Part shown: in pieces, positions 44,199 through 53,186 of the stretch | Numbering within the stretch: the stretch's first letter is position 1 | How the letters are laid out: every line of letters begins with the position of its first letter | Source: Clostridiales bacterium | Lineage (GTDB): Bacteria > Bacillota > Clostridia > Peptostreptococcales > Anaerovoracaceae | Length of the DNA stretch: 64,000 nt | NCBI GenBank assembly: GCA_015258265.1 | Contig: JABZIP010000007.1 | Span: 3,401-67,400, forward strand | Direction of reading: 5' to 3' | The notes under the pieces: model-generated | Told to the model about the DNA's origin: nothing | The model's input: only the letters and a program-made list of their open reading frames with translations | Databases searched by the model: none | Made by a program: the position numbers and the translations under genes

Positions 44199-44822
44199 AT
44201 GTTTGGCTTAAAAAAGAAAGAAGACGTATTTTACACACTATTCATCGAGTACGCAAGGAAGATTGAAATTGTTGGTGAGAAGTTTTTAGATTTAATCGAG
44301 CATTACGAAAATGTTGAAGAAAAGGTTGAAAAAATAAAGGTTCTCGAAACGGAATGCGATATGCATGCACACGACATATTAAACAAATTAAACGTCGCTT
44401 TCATCACTCCTTTTGATCGTGAAGACATATACAATGTTACCAAGCAGATGGACGATATTGTTGACTGCATAGAGGAAGCCTCAAACCGCTTTGTCGTATT
44501 TGATGTAAAGGAAATCCGCAAGGAATCTATGCTAATGGCGAATTTGATATTGCAAAGTACAAGGGAACTTGTGGTGCTCTTTGAAAATCTGCCTGATTTA
44601 AAGAAAAACGATTTGGTGAAAACTCAGATAATCGAGGTTAACAGGCTCGAAAATGAAGGTGATGTAATATATAGAGAAGCACTTATGAAGCTGTTTAGAG
44701 AAGATATAAATCCTATTGAGCTTATCAAATGGAAACACATATTTGAGCAGATAGAAAACAGTTTGGATTCATGCGAAAATGTTGCAAATATTATCGAAGG
44801 AGTGGCAATGAAATATGCTTAG
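44199..44822 (+). CDS. DUF47 (PhoU-like) phosphate transport regulator
   Basis: A 207-residue, almost all-helical soluble protein of the DUF47/COG1392 family. ETECDMHAHDILNKLNVAFITPFDREDIY with a following DDIVDCIEEA is the family core and resembles the metal-binding bundles of PhoU. These proteins regulate Pit-type carriers. The next gene overlaps by 8 bases and is a Pit transporter, giving the usual pair. GGAGAG ribosome site. Confidence 0.94.
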   Translation: MFGLKKKEDVFYTLFIEYARKIEIVGEKFLDLIEHYENVEEKVEKIKVLETECDMHAHDILNKLNVAFITPFDREDIYNVTKQMDDIVDCIEEASNRFVVFDVKEIRKESMLMANLILQSTRELVVLFENLPDLKKNDLVKTQIIEVNRLENEGDVIYREALMKLFREDINPIELIKWKHIFEQIENSLDSCENVANIIEGVAMKYA

Positions 44823-45807
44823 CCCTTTACTTTTAAGCGTTCTTGTGATTGCGCTGATATTTGAGTTTATAAACGGCTTTCACGATACGGCAAATGCGAT
44901 AGCAACATCGGTCTATACTCGTGCGCTTCAGCCGAAGCAGGCTATTTTGATGGCTGCGGTATGTAATTTCATAGGAGCTCTTGTAAGTGAAAAAGTTGCA
45001 CTGACTATTTCAAAAGGGCTGGTAAACATAGATTTGGAACAGTATGTTATACTGTCTGCACTTATAGCTGCAATAATTTGGAATTTAATAACTTGGTGGC
45101 GCGGTATACCAAGCAGCTCATCACATGCTCTTATTGGAGGACTTTTGGGTGCGACAATAGTTTATACGGCATCGCTTAAGTATGTATCGTGGGAGGGAGT
45201 GCTTTATAAGGTTATAATCCCGCTATTTTCTTCGCCGATACTCGGATTTTTGTTCGGCATATTTATAATGAGGCTGATATTCATACTTTGTATGAACCTA
45301 TCGCAAGGCAAGGTAAACGATATGTTTAAAAAATTACAGGTGCTTTCATCTGCGTTAATTGCATATTCGCACGGTAACAATGATGCTCAAAAGACTATGG
45401 GAATAATTACGCTTGCACTTATGACGGGAGGGGAGCTTGCGGCAGACGCAGGTGTTCCTACATGGGTCAAAATTGCATGCGCAATAACAATGTCTGCAGG
45501 TACATCTGTCGGAGGTTGGAAGATAATGAAAACCATGGGTAACGGTGTTACAAAGCTGGAACCTGCAAGCGGATTTGCTTCTCAAATGGGTGCGACTATA
45601 GCTATTGAAGGAATGTCGTTTTTGGGAGCACCGGTCAGCACTACACAGGTAATTACCACATCTATTATGGGAGCGGGTAGCGTAAAAAGACTTTCGGCCG
45701 TAAAATGGGGAATGGCAGGAAGTATCATAAGGGCGTGGTTTGTAACTCTGCCTACTACGATGATTATAGGTGGAGTTACCTGTTATATAGTGTCGGTTAT
45801 CCTATAG
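44815..45807 (+). CDS. pit: Pit-type inorganic phosphate transporter
   Basis: A 330-residue membrane carrier with about ten helices. The two repeat signatures of the PiT family are present: NGFHDTANAIATSVYTRAL near residue 21 and the second copy SHGNNDAQKTMGII near 185. GIPSSSSHALIGGL and APVSTTQVITTSI are the substrate-site repeats. It imports phosphate (often metal-phosphate) using an ion gradient. Coupled to the DUF47 regulator upstream. Confidence 0.95.
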   Translation: MLSPLLLSVLVIALIFEFINGFHDTANAIATSVYTRALQPKQAILMAAVCNFIGALVSEKVALTISKGLVNIDLEQYVILSALIAAIIWNLITWWRGIPSSSSHALIGGLLGATIVYTASLKYVSWEGVLYKVIIPLFSSPILGFLFGIFIMRLIFILCMNLSQGKVNDMFKKLQVLSSALIAYSHGNNDAQKTMGIITLALMTGGELAADAGVPTWVKIACAITMSAGTSVGGWKIMKTMGNGVTKLEPASGFASQMGATIAIEGMSFLGAPVSTTQVITTSIMGAGSVKRLSAVKWGMAGSIIRAWFVTLPTTMIIGGVTCYIVSVIL

Positions 45808-45816
45808 GAGATATAT

Positions 45817-46845
45817 ATGATTACACGAGAAAACTTAGAAAAGAGAGAACACGAGTGGTTGTCGAAATTTGCCTGTAAAGCGGATGAAAGCAAGGGAAGA
45901 TTAAAGGATGAAGAACCTTGCCATTTGCGAACAGCCTTTCAACGAGACAGGGACAGGATAATTCATTCAAAATCTTTTCGCAGGCTCATGCACAAGACAC
46001 AAGTTTTTCTCGCTCCTGAGGGAGATCATTTTAGGACAAGGCTTACGCACACCATAGAGGTGTCGCAGGTTGCACGAACTATTGCAAGAGCACTCGCTTT
46101 AAATGAAGATTTAACAGAAGCTATTGCGCTTGGACACGATTTGGGACATACTCCGTTCGGACACAGCGGAGAAGAAATTTTAGACAGGATATTTAAAGAA
46201 AATAAGGGCGAAGATTTCGGTTTCAAACACAATGTTCAAAGCCTAAGGGTAGTAGATGTACTCGAGGGAAAGAAAATGGGCGACGGACTTAATTTGACAG
46301 CTGAAGTAAGAGACGGCATTGTTTGTCATTCGGGATCCAAACATGCTTTTACACTTGAAGGTGAAATAGTACATCTTAGCGATAGAATTGCATACATAAA
46401 TCACGATATCGATGATGCTTTGCGTAGCGGAGTTATCGGGTTTGACGATTTGCCCAAAGATTTGATACAAATTTTGGGAAGTACTCACGGCGAACGAATT
46501 GATACGCTCGTAACGGACATAGTAAAAAACAGCGCAAACAAAAATGATATAAAACAAAGTCAGGAATGCAGGGAAGCTATGAACAGCCTTAGGACGTACA
46601 TGTTTCAGAATGTCTACAAAAATGAGCACGTCAAAAAACATGAGGACTTAAACAAGGTTGAAATAGTAATAAGGTCATTGTTTGATTATTACATTAAAAA
46701 TCCGGAAAAGCTGCCGGATGAATTTCTTGCTTTGCAGCTACGATTTGAAAGAGATGAATTGGTCAAAGATTACATAGCAGGAATGACTGATAGATATGCT
46801 TTAACACTTTACAGTGAAATTTTCTTGCCTAAGGGCTGGAAATAA
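45817..46845 (+). CDS. dgt: dGTPase-like HD-domain phosphohydrolase
   Basis: A 342-residue HD-domain protein of the deoxyguanosinetriphosphate triphosphohydrolase family, which splits dNTPs to nucleoside and triphosphate. HLRTAFQRDRDRIIHSKSFR at the start, RLTHTIEVSQVARTIAR, and the HD pair in ALGHDLGHTPFGHSGE are visible. The order dgt-dnaG-rpoD is frequent in Clostridia. Real specificity within the family (dGTP or broader) cannot be told from sequence. Confidence 0.92.
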   Translation: MITRENLEKREHEWLSKFACKADESKGRLKDEEPCHLRTAFQRDRDRIIHSKSFRRLMHKTQVFLAPEGDHFRTRLTHTIEVSQVARTIARALALNEDLTEAIALGHDLGHTPFGHSGEEILDRIFKENKGEDFGFKHNVQSLRVVDVLEGKKMGDGLNLTAEVRDGIVCHSGSKHAFTLEGEIVHLSDRIAYINHDIDDALRSGVIGFDDLPKDLIQILGSTHGERIDTLVTDIVKNSANKNDIKQSQECREAMNSLRTYMFQNVYKNEHVKKHEDLNKVEIVIRSLFDYYIKNPEKLPDEFLALQLRFERDELVKDYIAGMTDRYALTLYSEIFLPKGWK

Positions 46846-46862
46846 AATGGCGGGAGTTTAAA

Positions 46863-48626
46863 TTGGGAAGTTCATTTAAAGAAGGGAACATAATAGCAGA
46901 TATTAAAGATAGAACGGACATAGTCGATGTTATTTCCGAAGTGGTGGCTTTGAAGCGGGCGGGAAATAATTACAAAGGGCTTTGTCCGTTTCATGCTGAA
47001 AAAACACCTTCGTTTGTTGTATCGAAAGATAAGCAAATATTCACCTGTTTCGGTTGCGGCGCCACCGGTGATGCTATAGAGTTTACGAAACGATATTACA
47101 ACCTTGAATTTAACGAAGCAATCGAAAAACTTGCAAAAAATGCAGGAATTGAATACACGGCATATAAGCGCGAAGAAGATGATAAATATAAGAAATACTA
47201 TGAAATAAATCGGGAAGCGGCGCTTTTCTTTTTTAAGAATCTTGCGAAGAAGGGAAATCTCGGGTACGAGTATATAAGAAAAAGGGGAATTTCGGATGCA
47301 ACTATCAAAGCCTTCGGTATAGGATATGCACCGGATTCGTGGAATTCGCTTTGCAATTATTTTAAAGGAAAATATGAATTCAAAATATTAAAAGAGCTTG
47401 GATTGGTTTCGGAGAAGAACGGACGATATTTCGATAAATTCAGACATAGACTTATGTTTCCGATAATAGATACCAAAGGGCGTGTTATCGGGTTTGGTGG
47501 TAGAGCAATAGGAAATGCCGAACCGAAGTATTTAAATTCACCCGAGAATGTTATTTTTAAGAAAAAAAATAATCTGTATGGACTAAATATATGTAAAAAA
47601 GACATTTCAAAAGCGGACAAGGCACTAATTGTTGAGGGATATATGGATGTTGTGTCTTTAGCTCAAGCGGGTATAAAAATTACAGTAGCTTCTTTGGGAA
47701 CGGCTCTGACTCAAGAACAGGGCGCACTTCTCAAAAGATATACAAAGAATACGATTTTGGCATACGATTCGGATTCGGCAGGAATGAAGGCGGCACTTAG
47801 GGGGATAGATATTTTGATTTCCGCAGGGTGTAAGCCCAAAGTCTTGACGATAGAAGGGGCAAAAGATCCGGACGAGTTTTTAAAGAAACATACCAAAGAC
47901 GAGTTTGAAAAACTGCTCAATGCGGCACTGCCGCACACACAATATCGTATAAATGTATTGAAATCAAGATACAACCTTGATATTTACGAAGAAAAGATAG
48001 AGTTTATAAAAGAAGTATCCTTGTTTTTGAAGGAACTCACGCCGGTCGAGGCTGACATATACATTACGAAACTGGCTTCGGAAATAAATGTGTCGGCAAA
48101 TGCTATAAAACTCGAAATGAGGGGTATCAAAAAACAGTACAAAGCTAATTCTTTAATAAACGGATTAAATAACAATACACCAAAGCTACAAATTGATGTA
48201 TTTGAAAAAACCTTTTTGCGTCTTGCAATGCACAGTAAAGATTTTTTCGACAGCTTGAAAATGAGTTTATACGAATTCAAATACGAAAATTCAAAGTTCT
48301 TATTTGAGAAAATTATTGATTATTACAATCAAAAGTCAGAATTTGAGATTGACGATTTTAGACTTCAAGAAGCCTTGGAACCTCCAATTTTCACTATGAC
48401 TATGGACATTTGGGAAAATATCAAACTGGGAGATAAACCTGAGAAAATACTTGAAGATTGCTTACAAAACATAAAAACTGAAAGACTCAAAACGAAAGAA
48501 AACGAATTGATATTACAAATTTCCATAGCAGAAGAAAACGAAGAAGATCATAAAGATGACATACTGAGATTGCAACAGGAATTACTAAAATTGCGGACAA
48601 ATGGAGGGAAGGCACATGGTGAATGA
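46863..48626 (+). CDS. dnaG: DNA primase
   Basis: A 587-residue primase that lays RNA primers for replication. The CHC2 zinc finger ligands are Cys41, His44, Cys62 and Cys65 (CPFH and CFGC). The TOPRIM core has LIVEGYMDV and AYDSDSAG. The C-terminal part is the helical helicase-interaction domain. The start is TTG with GGGAG about nine bases upstream. Its end overlaps rpoD by 11 bases, the macromolecular-synthesis pairing known in Firmicutes. Confidence 0.96.
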   Translation: MGSSFKEGNIIADIKDRTDIVDVISEVVALKRAGNNYKGLCPFHAEKTPSFVVSKDKQIFTCFGCGATGDAIEFTKRYYNLEFNEAIEKLAKNAGIEYTAYKREEDDKYKKYYEINREAALFFFKNLAKKGNLGYEYIRKRGISDATIKAFGIGYAPDSWNSLCNYFKGKYEFKILKELGLVSEKNGRYFDKFRHRLMFPIIDTKGRVIGFGGRAIGNAEPKYLNSPENVIFKKKNNLYGLNICKKDISKADKALIVEGYMDVVSLAQAGIKITVASLGTALTQEQGALLKRYTKNTILAYDSDSAGMKAALRGIDILISAGCKPKVLTIEGAKDPDEFLKKHTKDEFEKLLNAALPHTQYRINVLKSRYNLDIYEEKIEFIKEVSLFLKELTPVEADIYITKLASEINVSANAIKLEMRGIKKQYKANSLINGLNNNTPKLQIDVFEKTFLRLAMHSKDFFDSLKMSLYEFKYENSKFLFEKIIDYYNQKSEFEIDDFRLQEALEPPIFTMTMDIWENIKLGDKPEKILEDCLQNIKTERLKTKENELILQISIAEENEEDHKDDILRLQQELLKLRTNGGKAHGE

Positions 48627-49779
48627 AGAAGAAAAAAATATCGATATAAGAGAATATGCAACGGAATTGGCACAAAAGGCGAAAAACAGAGGCAAGATAT
48701 CTTATAAAGAGGTTGCGGACTATCTTGTGTCGGCGGAGCTCGATAAGGATCAGGCTGATGATTTTTATGATTTTCTTTCGAAAGAGGGAGTCGATCTGGT
48801 AAACGAGGTCGATCCTGATGAGTTCGATATGTTCAGCCTTGAGAGTTTTGACGACAATTTAAAAATTGAAGATGAAAAAGACTTATCTATTGACAATCTG
48901 GAGGAAATACAGGTTGAAGAGGATTTAGAGGCGGCTCTGCCAAAAGGGATAGCAGTTGACGATCCTGTGAGAATGTACCTTAAGGAAATAGGAAAAGTAC
49001 AACTTTTGTCCGGTGAAGATGAAATAGAGCTTGCAAAAAAGATGGATGCAGGCGATGAAGCTGCAAAGCAAAGGCTTTGTGAGGCGAACTTAAGGCTCGT
49101 TGTAAGTATCGCAAAGAGATATGTCGGCAGAGGAATGTTGTTTTTGGACTTGATTCAAGAGGGAAACCTTGGCCTTATCAAAGCAGTTGATAAGTTTGAC
49201 TGGAGAAAGGGCTACAAATTCAGCACATATGCCACTTGGTGGATAAGGCAGGCAATCACACGCTCTATCGCAGATCAGGCGAGAACCATTAGAATACCGG
49301 TTCATATGGTCGAAACTATAAATAAGCTGATTCGTGAATCAAGAAAATTATTACAGGAGTACGGGCGTGAACCGACACCTAAGGAAATAGCTGTACGCAT
49401 GGATATAAGCGAAGAAAAGGTACGAGAGATAATGAAAATCGCTCAAGAACCTGTATCTTTGGAAACTCCTATAGGAGAAGAAGAGGATAGTCATCTTGGA
49501 GATTTTATACCTGACGATGAGATACCTGCACCTGCAGATGCTGCAGCTTCCGCTATGCTCAAGGAACAGCTAAACGAAGTATTGCAAACCCTTACGGATA
49601 GAGAGCAAAAAGTTTTGAAATTAAGATTCGGACTCGAAGACGGTCATGCAAGAACTCTCGAAGAGGTTGGAAAGCGTTTCAATGTAACGCGTGAAAGAAT
49701 AAGACAAATCGAAGCAAAGGCATTGAGAAAACTCCGAAATCCGTCTAGAAGCAAAAAACTTAGAGACTATTTGGAGTAG
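48616..49779 (+). CDS. rpoD: Primary sigma factor, RpoD/SigA
   Basis: A 387-residue housekeeping sigma factor. Region 1.1 and an acidic linker cover about residues 1-110. Region 1.2 begins at DDPVRMYLKEIG. Regions 2.1-2.4 run from EIELAKKMDAGD through YATWWIRQAITRSIADQART. Region 3 is present, and region 4.2 reads VTRERIRQIEAKALRKLR with SRSKKLRDYL at the end. ATG 48616 is used, with GGAGGGAAGG upstream; an ATG at 48601 is part of that site. The length is close to SigA of Bacillus. Confidence 0.97.
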   Translation: MVNEEEKNIDIREYATELAQKAKNRGKISYKEVADYLVSAELDKDQADDFYDFLSKEGVDLVNEVDPDEFDMFSLESFDDNLKIEDEKDLSIDNLEEIQVEEDLEAALPKGIAVDDPVRMYLKEIGKVQLLSGEDEIELAKKMDAGDEAAKQRLCEANLRLVVSIAKRYVGRGMLFLDLIQEGNLGLIKAVDKFDWRKGYKFSTYATWWIRQAITRSIADQARTIRIPVHMVETINKLIRESRKLLQEYGREPTPKEIAVRMDISEEKVREIMKIAQEPVSLETPIGEEEDSHLGDFIPDDEIPAPADAAASAMLKEQLNEVLQTLTDREQKVLKLRFGLEDGHARTLEEVGKRFNVTRERIRQIEAKALRKLRNPSRSKKLRDYLE

Positions 49780-49788
49780 GTATAAACA

Positions 49789-50517
49789 GTGAAAAAGATA
49801 ACAGAAAGGCTGTCTTGCATAGCTTCTCTGATAGGAATCGGAAAAACCGTGGCGGATGTTGGAACGGACCACGGTTTTTTACCTATTTACTTGCATACGG
49901 AATGTGAATCTCCGTATGTAGTTTTGTCAGATATCAGCAGAGCGTCGCTTCAAAAGGCGATAGATAATGTGAGCAGCGTTTTTCAAGAGGATGAAATAAA
50001 AAGATATTTTGATTTTCGCTTAGGAAGCGGACTTGATATTTTGAAACACGGTGAAGTTGATGCGGTAGTGTTTGCAGGCATGGGTGGAGAGCTTATGGTA
50101 AAGCTCATGCAAGATGACATAAAAAAAACTGAGAGTTTTGCAAAATTCGTATTTCAACCGCGAACGGGACAAGGTTTTTTGAGATATTGGCTTTTGTCAA
50201 ACGGTTTTGAAATCGAAAGGGAAAAGCTGGTAACAGAAGGAAAGTTTATATGCGAAGTTTTGAGTGCTAATTATACAGGGAAAATAGAATCGGATTTGAA
50301 ACCGTTTGTAAAGAACGATGTTACATATGAAATTACACAAAAGATGATTGCGGAAAACGGAGAGCTGGGAATAAAATTTTTAAATTCAAAAATAAAAAAA
50401 GAAAATTTTATAAAAACCGGATTGGACAAAACTGAAATGGAAGTAAGCGAAAAAAAAGCTCAGAATATTGAGAATTTGAAATATTTGAATGAACTTTCAA
50501 ATAAGTGCGGTATGTAG
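49789..50517 (+). CDS. trmK: tRNA (adenine(22)-N(1))-methyltransferase
   Basis: A 242-residue SAM-dependent enzyme of the TrmK (YqfN) family that methylates A22 in tRNA. The SAM motif VADVGTDHGFLPIYL is at about residues 21-35, FAGMGGELMVKLM near 87, and QPRTGQGFLRYWLLSNGFEIE follows. The GTG start has only a weak ribosome site. It lies between rpoD and a Nif3-like gene, the usual arrangement in Firmicutes. Confidence 0.92.
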   Translation: MKKITERLSCIASLIGIGKTVADVGTDHGFLPIYLHTECESPYVVLSDISRASLQKAIDNVSSVFQEDEIKRYFDFRLGSGLDILKHGEVDAVVFAGMGGELMVKLMQDDIKKTESFAKFVFQPRTGQGFLRYWLLSNGFEIEREKLVTEGKFICEVLSANYTGKIESDLKPFVKNDVTYEITQKMIAENGELGIKFLNSKIKKENFIKTGLDKTEMEVSEKKAQNIENLKYLNELSNKCGM

Positions 50518-50528
50518 GGGGTGATTTT

Positions 50529-51317
50529 ATCGTTACATATAGTGAAATAAGCGATGTCCTAAATCAAATCGCACCGCTTAGCCTGGCAGAGGATTGGGAT
50601 AATTCCGGTTTTCAAATATTACTTGACAAAAAAGAAATAAGAACGGTCCTTTTGTGCCTTGATGTTACGGCAGCCGTTATAAAAGAAGCGATAAATGCAA
50701 ATGCAGATTTAATAATCAGTCATCATCCTATGTATTTCAGCCCTTTTAGAAATATTGTAAGCGGAGATTTGGTTTCAGATTACACGATTGAACTGATTAA
50801 AAATGGAATATCGGTATATTCGTCGCACACGTCGTTCGACAAGGCTGAAAAAGGTACGAATTTTTATTTGGCAAAAATGCTGGGACTTTCCGATTTACAT
50901 TTTTTTGACGAAGTTTATGAAAAATCAATCGGCATCTACGGGGAACTTCCTGCCAATGAGAGCGTCAGCAGTTTTGTAGCAAATATGTATCAAACATTGA
51001 ATATAGATAAGCATACTGTGAGGATTGTAGGTGATACTGATGCCAAAATCCTTAAGGTGGGAATTTGTACCGGAGCGGGCATGAGCGAATTTCAAATTTC
51101 GCAGAAGCTGAGCTGCGATGTATTTATTACCGGAGATTTAAAATACCACGAGGCGCTTTGTGCTTTTGAAAAAAATAAGCTATTGATAGATATAGGACAC
51201 TTTGACAGTGAAAAATTTTTTGTTGAAAATTTAGCTGCGCAGCTTGGGAATATATATGGCGAAAGATTAAATATTATACAAACAAAAACAATGTTAAATC
51301 CTTTTAAAACGCTTTGA
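50529..51317 (+). CDS. Nif3-like dinuclear metal-centre protein, probable ATC start
   Basis: A protein of about 262 residues in the Nif3/YqfO (DUF34) family. The core motifs are PLSLAEDWDNSGFQI, LIISHHPMYF, YSSHTSFDKA and, near the C-terminus, TGDLKYHEAL and LIDIGHFDSEKF, carrying the His/Asp/Glu ligands of a two-metal centre. Biochemical function is unsettled; a GTP cyclohydrolase I type 2 label is often seen but is not well supported. The near-perfect ribosome site AGGGGGTGAT (50516-50525) points to ATC 50529, not to any ATG/GTG/TTG. The closest standard in-frame start is GTG 50505 inside trmK, without a ribosome site. Confidence 0.85.
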   Translation: MVTYSEISDVLNQIAPLSLAEDWDNSGFQILLDKKEIRTVLLCLDVTAAVIKEAINANADLIISHHPMYFSPFRNIVSGDLVSDYTIELIKNGISVYSSHTSFDKAEKGTNFYLAKMLGLSDLHFFDEVYEKSIGIYGELPANESVSSFVANMYQTLNIDKHTVRIVGDTDAKILKVGICTGAGMSEFQISQKLSCDVFITGDLKYHEALCAFEKNKLLIDIGHFDSEKFFVENLAAQLGNIYGERLNIIQTKTMLNPFKTL

Positions 51318-51324
51318 TTTGTGG

Positions 51325-51703
51325 TAAAATATAGTATTGGGTAAGTCAGACAATCGCAGGCAGAAATGCGTGAGGAAAGTCCGGGCTCCATAGAGCGAGA
51401 GTGCCAGATAACGTCTGGCGTAGGTAACTATAGGGAAAGTGCAACAGAAACATTCCGCCGAAACAGTTAGGCTGTGGTAAGGTTGAAATGGTGAGGTAAG
51501 AGCTCACCGGCGTTTTGGAAACAAAGCGGCCGTGTAAACCCCACTCGGAGCAAGACCAAATAAGGATGTAAGGGTAGCTGCTCGTTATCCCCTGGAAGGT
51601 AGGTCGCTTGAGCATAGCAGCGATGTTATGCCTAGATAGATGATTGTCAAATACAGAACCCGGCTTATAGACTTGCCCATACCTCTTTATAGAGGTTTTT
51701 TTT
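51325..51703 (+). ncRNA. rnpB: RNase P RNA (class A) with terminator
   Basis: The catalytic RNA that trims the 5' ends of tRNA precursors. The mature molecule should run from about 51339 to 51678, since GGGTAAGTC pairs with GACTTGCCC there (helix P1). The universally conserved GAGGAAAGTCCGGGCTCC lies at about 51371-51388 and its partner ACAGAACCCGGCTTATAG near 51654-51671. Inner conserved pieces such as GTGCAACAGAAA and GCAAGACC fit the fold. A TAAAAT -10 box (51325-51330) precedes it. A hairpin ACCTCT/AGAGGT with eight T (51681-51703) ends it. About 340 bases, as usual. Confidence 0.96.
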
Positions 51704-51765
51704 AATAAATTAAATTTTTAACAATCGCTTTTATAATCCAAAAGAGAGGAATAAAAAATATATAT

Positions 51766-53160
51766 ATGAAAGAACAAGCAAATTCAAATAATATTGAAAG
51801 GACAAAGCAAAACGATATAAGCGATAATAAAATGGGTGTAATGCCTATTGGAAAGCTGATGATTACACTTTCATGGCCGGCTATGATATCTATGCTTATT
51901 CAGGCGCTGTATAACATAGTCGACAGTATGTTTGTGGGTATGATAAGCGAAGCGGCGCTTTCGGCGATTACTTTGATATTTCCTGTTCAAATGTTTTTGA
52001 TTGCGGTTGCAATCGGTACGGGAGTTGGTGTAGGTTCGCTCATTTCACGAAAATTAGGAGCCAATGAGCAGGACGAAGCAAACGATGTAGCTAGCCACGG
52101 CTTCTTTTTGTCGTTTGTAAATTGGAGTGTATTTGCGTTATTCGGAGTATTTGGCGTCAAAGCCTTCATGAATTTGTACGATGTATCGGACTATATCATT
52201 CAAAATGGAGGTATCTATCTGCAAATAATTTGTATAGGTTCTGTTTTTGCACTTGTCGAGGTAAACATAGAAAAAACACTGCAATCTACAGGAAATACAA
52301 TTATGCCTATGTTCGCCAGCTTGATTGGTGCGGTTACAAATATAATACTTGATCCGATTTTTATATTTGGAATTGGCCCTATTCCTCAAATGGGAGTGAT
52401 AGGAGCTGCCATTGCGACGGTAATAGGACAGGCGGTTTCTATGTGCGTGGGACTTTTCCTTATATTCGGGTATAGTCATGATGTAAAGATTAAAGTCAAG
52501 GGTTTTCGCTTTAAAGCTGATATACTAAAACAAATATATATCGTAGGCGCTCCGTCAATACTAATGCAAACGGTAAGTTCTATAATGCTTTTCATGATGA
52601 ACAGCATCATAGCGATATCACAAACGGCAATAGCTATTTTCGGAAGCTACTTTAGGCTTCAGAGCTTCATATTTATGCCCGTATTTGGACTTAATCAAGG
52701 AGCGATGCCGATAATAGGATACAACTTTGGAGCAAAAAACAAGGAACGAATGATGAAAGCATACCAAACCGGACTTGCTTTTTCAATCGCTATTATGACT
52801 ATTGGAATGTTGGTGTTTTTGGCAATTCCGGAAAAATTGCTTTATATTTTCAGCGCGTCGGATGCGATGATTGAAATGGGTGTACCGGCACTTAGAATTC
52901 TCAGCCTGGCCTTTATTCCTGCGGGTTTTGCTATCATGACATCGGCAACATTTCAGGCAACGGGACACGGACTTTTGAGTATGTGGCAGTCCTTATTGCG
53001 ACAAATATTGGTACTGGTACCGGTAGCTTTCGTATTGGTAAGACTTTTCGGAATATCGTATGTATGGTGGTCATTCCCGATTTCAGAACTTGCCGATGTA
53101 GTCTTTTCAATGATACTACTTAGAAGATTATACAAAAGGGAAATAGCTACTTTAGCATAA
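51766..53160 (+). CDS. MATE family efflux transporter
   Basis: A 464-residue carrier with about twelve hydrophobic helices in two six-helix halves. MPIGKLMITLSWPAMISMLIQ at the start, LYNIVDSMFVG, and the repeat LNQGAMPIIGYNFGAKN in the second half are typical of the NorM/DinF-type MATE family. It would export drugs, organic cations or metabolites in exchange for Na+ or H+. The substrate is unknown. The first 25 residues are hydrophilic. GAGAGGA lies about 18 bases ahead of the ATG. Confidence 0.93.
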   Translation: MKEQANSNNIERTKQNDISDNKMGVMPIGKLMITLSWPAMISMLIQALYNIVDSMFVGMISEAALSAITLIFPVQMFLIAVAIGTGVGVGSLISRKLGANEQDEANDVASHGFFLSFVNWSVFALFGVFGVKAFMNLYDVSDYIIQNGGIYLQIICIGSVFALVEVNIEKTLQSTGNTIMPMFASLIGAVTNIILDPIFIFGIGPIPQMGVIGAAIATVIGQAVSMCVGLFLIFGYSHDVKIKVKGFRFKADILKQIYIVGAPSILMQTVSSIMLFMMNSIIAISQTAIAIFGSYFRLQSFIFMPVFGLNQGAMPIIGYNFGAKNKERMMKAYQTGLAFSIAIMTIGMLVFLAIPEKLLYIFSASDAMIEMGVPALRILSLAFIPAGFAIMTSATFQATGHGLLSMWQSLLRQILVLVPVAFVLVRLFGISYVWWSFPISELADVVFSMILLRRLYKREIATLA

Positions 53161-53186
53161 AGATAGCGACTTAATGGAGGCTTTAG

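Noticed and set aside
51314..51337. TTGATT at 51314 as the rnpB -35 box
   Set aside because: It is only five bases from the TAAAAT -10 box, too close to serve.
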